The notes under the pieces: generated by a model
The model's database searches: none
Seen by the model: only the letters and a program-made list of their open reading frames with translations
Told to the model about the DNA's origin: nothing
Source: Parabacteroides massiliensis
Lineage (GTDB): Bacteria; Bacteroidota; Bacteroidia; Bacteroidales; Tannerellaceae
Direction of reading: 5' to 3'
Assembly: GCF_900155425.1 (NCBI RefSeq)
Contig: NZ_LT700191.1
Coordinates: 731,918-795,917 of the forward strand
Length of the DNA: 64,000 bases
In this document: in pieces, positions 25,343 through 35,200 of the stretch
Position numbering within the stretch: the stretch's first letter is position 1
Layout: every line of letters begins with the position of its first letter
Made by a program: the position numbers and the translations under genes

Positions 25343-28300
25343 TTAGAATGTTACGTTAATACCTAAGCTCACTACACGATTCGGTACATACGTATAATCC
25401 GACGTACCGTTAAAACTCTGCTGCGGGTCCATACCTTTCCGCTTACACAACAAGAACAGGTTATCACCGGTCAAGAAGACTTTACACCCCTTCATATCCA
25501 ATTTATTCTGGATAGGTTTCGGCAAAGTATAAGAAAGCGTCACGTTCTTCAGTGCCAGATAGCTGGCATTGACCAACCAACGTGAAGAAGCGGCATTGGC
25601 AGCCGGATAGCTATTCTGCAAACGAGGCACATCCGTGATATCGCCCGGTTTCTGCCAGCGGTTCTTGATATCCGCAGACCAATGCGTACCAAAAGATCCC
25701 GGATGCATCAAACTTGCGTAATTAGAGTCATACATCTTGCCTCCGATCTGATAACTGAAGAAAACGGACAAATCGAAACCTTTATAACTGAAGCTGTTCG
25801 TGAAACCGCCATACAAATCGGGAATAGCATCGCCCATATAATAATAGCCGGCTGCATTCTGGTCTTTTGTCGTTTCGCGGCCGGTCACATTACCATTGCC
25901 CTCTTCGATATCTTTATAATACAGAGCGCTACCATCTTCAGGATCGACACCGGCATATTCCCGTAACCAAAATTCATAGATTGAATGGCCTTCGGAAAGT
26001 TTCTTGGTTCCGTTAATGATTTCTTGTGGATTGCCGTCCGAGTCTTTCGGCATCTTTGTGATCTTGTTTCTAAAGAACGTTGCATTCAGATCCAGGCTCC
26101 AACGGAAATCGGATTTTTTGAAAATATCGAATCCCAACATGACTTCCAATCCCGTGTTGCGCATCGTCCCGATATTCTGCCACATATATTCGATACCGAC
26201 AGACTGCGGTTTAGGGGCTTTGAACAACAGATTGCTGGACACGCGGTTGAACACGTCTATCTCGCCGCGAAGGAAATCGAACAGAGCCAGCTCGACGCCT
26301 ACATTCAGATTAGAGTTCTTTTCCCATTCCAGTTTTTTGTTCAAGAGCTGACTATGGACAGCTCCGTTCAGGTTCCCGTTGTTTTTGTCGTCGAATGAAT
26401 ACAAACTCTGCCATCCGAAATAAATCGGGTCTCCCCATTCATCCAGAATATTATCGTTTCCTTGCTGTCCGTAAGACGCTTTCAGTTTCAAATTGTCAAT
26501 CCATGTATACTCCTTGATGAAATCCTCTTCACTCAAACGCCACGAAGCTCCCAACGACCAGAATGTACCCCAACGGGCATCCTTGTGGAAACGGGATGTT
26601 CCATCATAACGGAACGAACCGGACAAATAATACTTATTGGCATAATCGTAATTGGCCTGGAACAGGTAACCTTCCAGACTGTATTCGTTCGTATAGGAAG
26701 TCGAACCTTCTGCAACGGAACCGGCCACGATCTCTGTCGTCGGGATGGTAAAACCCGTACGGGTAGCTTCCAAATAACGATAGGTGTACATATAGTTTTC
26801 ATGTCCGCCCAATAATGCCAGGTTATGATTTCCGAAGGATTTGTTCCATGTTAAAATCTGGTTGAACGTATATGAATTCTTTTTGATATAGTTCTTGGTA
26901 GAACGACCGGAGACGCCTTCCGCATCACCATACATATTGTTCTGATAGGTTGTCTTATAGTCATTGCTGATATCCGTATTACCGGAGATTTTCAATGTAA
27001 AATCCTTCAAGAACTTGATTTCAGCCGAAACACGTGCCGAAATCATATTACGTTCCGTTGAACGATCGTCAAGAGGCAATGTCACCATCAAGTTTGAATT
27101 AGGCGCATATTGGCGTGTATGACCGGCCCAGGCATAAGGTGAAGAACCGCCTCCCATATCGTACATCGGATCGCCGTTGCCATCTTTTACGACTTGGCCG
27201 TTACCGTCATATTGATAAACAGGATAGATCGGGGCCATCATGCGTCCGTAATAGAACGGGTTGGTCGTATAAGTGCCTTCTGCCAGAAAGCCGTTTTGGT
27301 TGGAAGTCGCACCAGACAAGCCGGCATCCACTTTCAACCATGAATTAATCTGGCTCGTCAGACCGACACGTCCTGTGAAACGTTCGAAATCGGACCATCT
27401 CACCATTCCTTCTTCGTTCGTATAGGAGGCAGAAGCGAAGAACGTCGAATTCTGAGTTCCTCCATTTACCGAGACATTATATTCTTGGCGCAAAGCAGTA
27501 CGTGCCAGTTCTTTATTCCAATCGTCGTTATACAACAAACGCGCATTCGGGTTCAGTTTGCCATCCGCACCGATCAGTTGGTCATTGGCAACGTTATAGC
27601 TGTTATACCCACCCAGTTTGCCAACGATGCCATTCTTATCTCCTCCACTGGCTACTGCAGCCGCCTGTTCATGAGTATAACCATTGTTGTTTACCAACGC
27701 ATTGCGCCAGCCTTCCCACATCAGTTCATAATATTCGCCGGTACTCACACGGTCATATTCCGGGATGGCACGTGAAACGACACCCAGATTGACTTTTGCA
27801 TTCAGTTGTACCTTTCCGGACGTTCCTTTTTTTGTCGTGACCATAATCACACCGTTTGCACCACGAGCCCCGTACAGGGCAGCAGATGTTGCATCTTTCA
27901 AAACGGTAATGCTCGAGATGTCTTCCGTATTGATCGTACTGATGTCACCATCAAAAGGAGCACCGTCGACAACATACAACGGATCGTTCGAGGCATTAAC
28001 CGAACCAACGCCACGGATATGGATTTTCGCATTATCCCCCGGCATACCGGTGCTTCCTGTTACCTGAATACCAGGAGCCGCTCCTTCCAAAGCCTTTGTC
28101 AACGAGGCTGCTTGAAGGTTTTCCAGTTTTTCCGACTTGATATTGGCGGCCGAACCCGTGAAGGATGATTTTTTTGCAGTCCCGTAAGCGACAATCATCA
28201 CCTCATCCAACTCCGTCAAAGCAGTGTTTAAAACTACGCGCATCATGTTTTGAACCGGGACATCCTTCCCCACCATTCCGACAAAAGAGAATGTCAATAC

Positions 28301-28510
28301 TTTGGTTGCATTGGGAATCTCCAGAGAGAAAGTCCCGTTTACATCCGTTACCGTACCGATGGTCGTACCTTTCGCCATTACAGAAGCACCAATAATCGGT
28401 TCATTGTCTTCTGCAGAAATAACAATGCCCGTCACTTTCCTCGTCTGGGCAATCACCATGCCGATCCCGACTAAAAGGAATAGCATTACTAATGTTAACT
28501 TTTTCATCAT
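25343..28510 (-). CDS. SusC/RagA-family TonB-dependent outer-membrane transporter
   Basis: This protein has about 1055 residues, starting at MMKKLTLVMLFLLVGIGMVIAQ (a Met two codons earlier is possible). Order: signal peptide, a carboxypeptidase-regulatory-like domain (about 25-100, VTGIVISAEDNEPIIGASV), and a plug domain (LDEVMIVAYGTAKKSSFTGSA, then IRGVGSVNASNDPLYVVDG and VLKDATSAALYGARGANGVI). A 22-strand barrel ending VPNRVVSLGINVTF follows. There is no extra N-terminal signalling domain, so it should not act through an anti-sigma factor. With SusD it imports a bulky nutrient using TonB. Expression probably depends on the invertible segment just upstream. Confidence 0.95.
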   Translation of the reverse strand: MMKKLTLVMLFLLVGIGMVIAQTRKVTGIVISAEDNEPIIGASVMAKGTTIGTVTDVNGTFSLEIPNATKVLTFSFVGMVGKDVPVQNMMRVVLNTALTELDEVMIVAYGTAKKSSFTGSAANIKSEKLENLQAASLTKALEGAAPGIQVTGSTGMPGDNAKIHIRGVGSVNASNDPLYVVDGAPFDGDISTINTEDISSITVLKDATSAALYGARGANGVIMVTTKKGTSGKVQLNAKVNLGVVSRAIPEYDRVSTGEYYELMWEGWRNALVNNNGYTHEQAAAVASGGDKNGIVGKLGGYNSYNVANDQLIGADGKLNPNARLLYNDDWNKELARTALRQEYNVSVNGGTQNSTFFASASYTNEEGMVRWSDFERFTGRVGLTSQINSWLKVDAGLSGATSNQNGFLAEGTYTTNPFYYGRMMAPIYPVYQYDGNGQVVKDGNGDPMYDMGGGSSPYAWAGHTRQYAPNSNLMVTLPLDDRSTERNMISARVSAEIKFLKDFTLKISGNTDISNDYKTTYQNNMYGDAEGVSGRSTKNYIKKNSYTFNQILTWNKSFGNHNLALLGGHENYMYTYRYLEATRTGFTIPTTEIVAGSVAEGSTSYTNEYSLEGYLFQANYDYANKYYLSGSFRYDGTSRFHKDARWGTFWSLGASWRLSEEDFIKEYTWIDNLKLKASYGQQGNDNILDEWGDPIYFGWQSLYSFDDKNNGNLNGAVHSQLLNKKLEWEKNSNLNVGVELALFDFLRGEIDVFNRVSSNLLFKAPKPQSVGIEYMWQNIGTMRNTGLEVMLGFDIFKKSDFRWSLDLNATFFRNKITKMPKDSDGNPQEIINGTKKLSEGHSIYEFWLREYAGVDPEDGSALYYKDIEEGNGNVTGRETTKDQNAAGYYYMGDAIPDLYGGFTNSFSYKGFDLSVFFSYQIGGKMYDSNYASLMHPGSFGTHWSADIKNRWQKPGDITDVPRLQNSYPAANAASSRWLVNASYLALKNVTLSYTLPKPIQNKLDMKGCKVFLTGDNLFLLCKRKGMDPQQSFNGTSDYTYVPNRVVSLGINVTF

Positions 28511-28546
28511 AGACACCTTTTTTTATTTGTGAATATATTTTTATCG

Positions 28547-28569
28547 TAGTCTCAGCAGAACTACGTCAA
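28547..28569 (+). repeat. Left arm of a perfect 23-bp inverted repeat
   Basis: It begins TAGTCTCAGCAG and ends AACTACGTCAA. Its exact reverse complement is at 28865-28887. The arm itself has GTAGT and ACTAC half-sites around a nine-base asymmetric core, the layout of a recombinase crossover site. Confidence 0.9.
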
Positions 28570-28864
28570 CCCATTTATCCTTTTATTGCAAATTTATGTA
28601 CATACAGATGTCCGTTCTGAAAAGAATTTTAATGTATCGCCTCTTATTTTTATGAATATAAATTGTGTTTTCGATATTTTTGTTTAAATTGCGCCCGTTT
28701 TCAGATATATAGCCAAGCAAAGAGATGCTCGTGTCATGTAATACATATTACAGATAAATAAAGTTTCCTTGAGAACTTTCCTTTTATTGGTTAAAGCTAA
28801 AGTGATATTATTAAATATTTTACATATATAATCTCGGCAAAAACAGTAATTGATAAAACTTGAA
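28570..28864. promoter_or_regulatory. Candidate invertible promoter segment of susC/susD
   Basis: These 295 AT-rich bases lie between the inverted-repeat arms and have no open frame worth calling. On the minus strand they contain TAAATTTG (plus-strand 28589-28596), a match to the -7 box, pointing at susC about 80 bases away; the -33 element is poor. A second match, TATTTTTG, lies on the plus strand at 28675-28682. Inversion would turn the susC-facing box away. I read the sequenced orientation as ON, which is inference. Confidence 0.7.
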
Positions 28865-28887
28865 TTGACGTAGTTCTGCTGAGACTA
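28865..28887 (-). repeat. Right arm of the 23-bp inverted repeat
   Basis: It begins TTGACGTAGTTC and ends TGCTGAGACTA, the exact reverse complement of 28547-28569. The matching stops at the very next base on both sides. Confidence 0.9.
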
Positions 28888-29042
28888 AGTCATATCTTCT
28901 CTATTATAAAAGTCTTGTCTTGCACATACGAATCGGCTTTTTCTTCTTTATTTTCTTTCTGTTTTTCATCTATAATCTAAAAATGACACATAAAAGCACA
29001 ATGCATCCACAGCCTTTTTTCAGATTTCTTTGTTTCATTCCC

Positions 29043-29075
29043 AAACAGACAACAAGAGAGTTGTTGTCTGTTTTT
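29043..29075 (+). terminator. Terminator-like hairpin beyond the invertible segment
   Basis: A 13-bp perfect stem (AAACAGACAACAA with its complement) with loop GAGAG, followed by TT on the plus strand. No plus-strand gene lies before it. It is placed to stop transcripts leaving the invertible segment rightward before they run antisense into sprA. The rest of the 700-base gap (28511-29238) shows nothing else. Confidence 0.65.
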
Positions 29076-29238
29076 AAGCAAACGCTACAATCCACACTCT
29101 ATTTATCAGAAATTCAATGAGATACAACTACACAACAAGAATGGAAAGCAAACTTATTCGATCATATTGCCTGACCGGACGTTTTTCAATAAAAGTTTTA
29201 TAAAATAAGCACTTATTCCCTCATATAATATCACATAA

Positions 29239-32200
29239 CTACTGTGCAAGAGAGAATCTCAGACTGATACCGTAGTTTGAGTTTGAAGTCGGGTAAGAGG
29301 CACTCGATATCAGCGGTTCGTTGATCTGGATATCATAGAAAGCACGGACCGTCAACGCACGGCTCAAACCGTAGTCAGCCGAGAACGAGATTGTCTTTGC
29401 GATGTTACCGCTGGTAGCCTGTGTCAACTGTGTATCGATTTTACGGATCAGCGACTGCATCTTGTTGTACGAGAAATCCAGACGAACGGTGAGGTCATTG
29501 CTGAAATCACGCGTCTTCTTCATCTTCAAAACTTTGTTGAACTCGGCATATTTGTACCCCAACCCGATCGTGACTTTCTTGGAAAGCGCTTCGACCAACT
29601 GGTAGGAGGTCGTATTCAGGCTCAAATTGCGGGTAGTCGAATAGTCCGCCCGGACTGTCACGTTATTCAACAGGGTCGCGTCTGCGCCTAACAAAGGACT
29701 AAACGCCTCGGTAAGACTGACGGACGAGATCGAATAAGGAGACGAAGGCGTCGGGTTATCATTCAGTATCGACTGGATATATCCCAATCCGTCCTGTCCG
29801 GCATCCACCCAATTCAGGAAGGAGGTGAAAGCGCCTACCGAATAGGAACAACGGTACTGGTGGCTCAACGTCACGCTCTTGAAATATTTCTTGACGGCTG
29901 GGATCTTGATCAAGCCGTCGTAAGTTACGCGCCAGTTAGGCAACATGCTCTTCAACGAAGGGAAAGCCGTCAGGCCCACCTTCTTCGGGTCTTTACCGGT
30001 ATAAGCGGCGAGGAAGGCCGGAATCAGGACATCGGCAGAATTCTGGTTGACACCGTTCACATTGTCGGTTCCCGGATTATAAGGCATTCCTCCTAATTTT
30101 TGATCATGGATAAAGCCCACATCCGGATATCTCAAGCCCGAATACTTGCTTTCGATACGCTGGGCAATGATCTCGCGATTCGCCAACAGCTTGTCAAAGG
30201 CTTTCGAAGAATAGTTGTTCATGGCATTGCCACTACCTCCGAAAGCACTGCCCAGTGCGATTGTCGTCATGGTAAAGTTACCTCCCATAATCTCCGGCAT
30301 ACCTTCATACATAAATTGTATTTCCGTATTACGCGTATCATTGCGGAGAGCCGTCAGGTCAATCTTCAATCCCGTGATCGGTTCGAGGTTCGCCCGTATA
30401 TTCAGATTCTTCGTACTGGTCATGACGGCAGCGTTCACGTCTCTTTCGGTATCCGTTATCAGCCAACCCTTTTCATACGCCTCGTCTATATAGCTGCGGC
30501 GCACGTCGCCGAAGGCAAAGCCTATACCGGGAGAAAGGCCGACTGAAGTACGTCCCTGGCCAAAGATATCTCCGATCTCCTGACGGAAACCGGGCAACAT
30601 CATACCGGCAGAATTCGTGAACTGGATATTGAAACGGCGCACCATCATCAGGAAGCGGGCGCTGTGTTCGGCCGCCTTATAAAGAAAATCCTCGGAAGGA
30701 GCCGGCCCCGGTATGATCGTCAACTTCAGGCGTACCGTGTCCTGGTTCAATATCTTGACTTGCGCCAAGTTGATCGGCTTGAACTTGACTCTGTAGACAT
30801 TCCCGTCCATTCTTCTGGCCGTGATCTGCACTTTCTTCGTAAACATGCCATGTTCGACCACCGTAGCGCTGTCCGGACTCAGGACAATCTCTTTCTCAAG
30901 CTTAGGCTTTTTCTTCTTCTCCGGCTTTTTAGCCGTAGCCCGGGTATTGTTGAACTTCTGGTTGATCTTCTTCAGATATTTGTTTTTGTTATAGAGGGAT
31001 AACAAGTTCAGGTTCGCCTGCAAATCGAACTGACGCTGGTTCTTGATCGTGTTACCCATCTCGATATCTTCGCTTACGGTTGCACCACGGTCCCAATTAT
31101 AGGTGGCATTATAGCTCAAGGAGGCATTGGCCCAATCCAAAACCGGGATCAACTGCAACGGCAACTGCCATGTTGCCATAAACTGCTGGTCGTACTTCAT
31201 CGGAGTTCCCAGGTCTGCAATGCTCTTCTTTACGGAGTCTTTCCATAACTGGTAACCGTCCGGGTTCAGCTCCTTGTTCACTTGGACATACGGCTCTTCG
31301 ATACGGGCATTCGTACCGGAACTGAACGTTATGTTCAGGTTATTCGTAAAGGCCCAGTTCAAACTGAAAGCACGGTCCCAATAGAAGTTCTGGCTGAATG
31401 TCACCGGGATATCGTTGGTAACACCGGTCGCCACCCCCGTCAGGTCGCGCATTTTTATTTCGTAATAATTACGCATCATGGCCGTCTGGAAGTTGATGGA
31501 CGGAGCCACGTTAAGCGCCAACTGTTTGGCATAGCGTGTATAGCCGTTGTTTTTCTTCAACAATTTATCGAACGGCTTAATCGGTTTGACATAAGGCACA
31601 TAACTATAGGCGAAATTAGCCCGGTAATCTTTTGTCGTCTCATATTCCGTCTCCGGATTTTTCTTATCATTAATACTGTATGAATATCCAAGCGTAAAGT
31701 TTGCCGGATCGTAAGGCATCGGGGTCTTGCTTTTGATATTCACACGCACGTTGTTGAATGAAACGCTCTTGATGACCGTCCTGTCCTGCGAATAGCTGCG
31801 GATCGAATCTTTCTCTGCTTTCGTTTCCGCATTATCGATTGCATCCTTCAGTTTGACATCCTGATCCAACGGGTTATATTTCGGATCGTATGTCTCCTTC
31901 GAATAGGCATAATAGAACGGGATGCTGACCTGTGTCTTTTCCGGGAACAGCTTACCCAATTCAATAGAAGTCGCCACATTATACTGCTTGAAGTCTTCCA
32001 TCCGACGTTCGTTCAACGACTGGTCGAGAGCGCCGAAGCCCGCCGTCTCGATACGTCCGCCTACGTTCACCGTACCCAAGTCGGAAAGCGCGACATTCAA
32101 ATTTGCATTGGCAGCCCATCCGCCTTCTTCATTGAAGTCGGTCAGGCGTAATTCGTTCACCCAGACCTCCCCGCTCTTCAGCTTATTCCGGACATTACGC

Positions 32201-35200
32201 ACACCGATCATGATCGTCTTCACTTCGGAAAGGCTCGGATTACCCTTGACGCGAATCGTGTTGCTCTCATTATCCGGGTCTCTGCCTAAATAGATAGTCT
32301 GGAAAGACACCCCGTTCTCTCCCGAACGCTTCTGCCGGTTACGCTCCAGTTTCAAATCAGTCAAGACCTGCAGGCGGAAGTTCAACATGTTTTCTGCCGG
32401 CCAGACAATTTTCTGATGTTCCGTATTGTTATAGTTATACTCCCCATGCGGAGTCAGCTTCAACGGGACTTCATATTCGTAATAGTTATTCTTATAGTCC
32501 GATCCCAAACGGATGAAGACTGCGAGATCGCCATCGGCAAGATCGTTTACGTCCAGTTTCGGTGCTTCAGCATGCGTAAACAGTTGCAAGCGCTTGTACT
32601 GGCGCAAATCGTAGTTCGTATTCTTGTATACGGCACGTGCATCTTGAGCGGCGAGATCCGTCACCTTCAAAGAAAGCGCCTGTTCGTTCTCCTGACGTAT
32701 CTGCGGCTGGCTCGGATCCAGAACGCGGCTGACGCCCGGAGGCAATGTATAGTTGACCGGATCTCTGTCACTGTTTTCCTCAATATTGACAGTCGAGACT
32801 TCCAATTTGCCCTTTACAGCTGGCGGCATCTTCGGATCGGACAAATCCTGTTCATAGGATCGCCATTCACCGCGTACCAGTTGCAAAGTACCGAAACGCA
32901 AAACGACCGATTCCTTGAATCCCGTCATATACATACGCATGAAACGAATCGTCTTGAAATCATTGATCGCCCCCACGCGGCGTTGGTATTGTTTTACCGG
33001 TATCTTAAACTGATACCAGGTAACGGATTCTGTCGTTCCGTTTGACAGTCTTACCAACGATGTGCGTTTATCCGCAATGAAGTTTTCGCCGACAACCGTA
33101 TCCTGCGGAGTGATCCTCACCTTGTATTCGAAATATTTTTCGTTCTTATTCAGCGTATTGTCCTGATTGATATCCTCCACATCAGGCACAGTCTTGGAAG
33201 AGGTACTGTAGCGTTCACTCGAATTGTCGATATCTTTCGAGTTTCCTTCCGTTCCGTTATAGCGTTTGTAACGAGTCAAGATATCCACATCCTGAGAATC
33301 ATAGTCCGTACCACGGAAATAGTGGAACTTGTCTCCTGCCGGATCAAAGAAAGGCGACAATTGCAACGGGTCGTTCTCCATCTCGGTAAGGGTTGCCGCA
33401 TTCAATTTCTGGCGCAACTTGTCCAGATAATCGCGATAAGCCGGATATTCCTTTTCCTCGTCCGAAGATAAGCCGTTCAAGCCGACATCCTGCAACAGAC
33501 GTGCTCCTGCCGTATTATCGAATGCATAGACCGTACTCTGTTGCTTGGGGACCTTACCCCAAACCGTATAATCGACTTTCGACGTATCGCCATCGATCGG
33601 CAATCCGTTCTCGAAGAACTTCTTTTCATCCTTCAATATGTCTTCCGATATCTCACCCAAGTTAAAATACAGGTCGCCCCCTGCGGTCTGGCGGTCGTAG
33701 ATAAACGGGTCGAGCATCCAGAATTCGATGTATTCGACATTCGCCGTCTCGAAGTCGCTCTGGTCTATCTTGCGCATCATGCCGCCAAAACGTTTTTCCG
33801 GGTTCTGCAATGTCCCGTCCGGGTTAATGTTGTCGGCATCCAAATTATACGGGCCGCGCTCCTGCGGATAGTAAGCCATGTTCAGAATCGTCAACGTATT
33901 GCTCTCGCTCATGCTTTGCTGCCGTTGCGGGAACAACTCTCTCGACTCGATGGCACGGACATAATGATTGTCCAAATACTCTTCGGGTTTGAGATGCTTC
34001 GGACGTAAAGAGGAATTCTTACGCGTGAACAATCCGTCGATCGTGTACCAGGCAAGCAAAGCGCGGCTTTTTCCGTAATCGATATTATTGGTCAGCCCGG
34101 CTTCAGGGAACAACTGAGGCGTACCGTCGTCATAAGGCACACTGGACAACTGCCAGGGATAAGGGTCGGAAAGGTCGAAATTGCTCTGCGTCGACTCGAA
34201 GTCATCCAGATACGAATATCCCCCCGTGTTCTTGTTCTCGTAATGCCCGGCGATCAAATGCGCAAATTCCGCGTTAAAAGAGATTTGGCTCGGTTTGCTG
34301 AGGTTTAGCAACGGCAGCTTGTCGAACACATTGGTAAGCCATTGGCTTTCGCCTTTATAAGCCATGTTGACACCCCAAAGCGTATTCTTGATCGCTTCGT
34401 CTCCCATTGTCGTTTTGGTTGTCAAGGGCATTTCGGACATGTGCATGATGGTGGCGCCTACCATCAGGTTCGGATTGAACTGATAGTTCAAGTCCAATCC
34501 CATCATGGTCTTGCGCTGCATACTATAGGCTGTCTGGTTTTCCAGCGAGACACTGACCGGCGTTCCTGCTGAAATAATGCTTTCGTTCAGGATTGTCACC
34601 ACGCCGGAGGTATAGTCGACGGTATAATCCACATTCTCGGTCAATATCGCTCCGCCGGCCGTCACCTTGACAGAACCGCGCGCCACGTTGGATGCGCCCA
34701 ACTGTATCTCGGCACCCGAAGAGGCTTTGTATTCCCCTTCCAGCTTGAACTTGTTCTTTTCCGCTATCTGCCGGGCGACGGTCAGCGTCGAGTCGTAGAG
34801 TTCCTGAAACACATATTTGTCGGCTATCGCATCATTGTTTATCTTCTTGCGCAGATAAGAACCGAACGGTTCCACACTCGGAAAAATAATCTTTCCATTA
34901 TCGGCCAGTATAGTCACACCTTCGATAAAGTCATATATGCCATCCGGATGCGGTTGGTTGTTGGAATCGTAGTTGTCCAGATTCAGTACCCGCAACAGAA
35001 TTTGATTGGCGATCGCTCCTTCCGGCAGATAGTTGACGTATGTGCCGGTCGTATCGCTCTGGTACATGATGTTCAACCTGAACTTTTCTTTCTGGACGGA
35101 ATAGGCTCCTAACGAATAGATGTTTTTCATCATCAGGTCCCAGAAAGGCATATCAGGCGACATGGTGATTCCTTTCAGCAGCTTCACATACAGGCAGGAG

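Noticed and set aside
28920-29120. Small plus-strand frame rich in Phe after the invertible segment
   Set aside because: Low complexity, no start signal, and it runs through the terminator hairpin.
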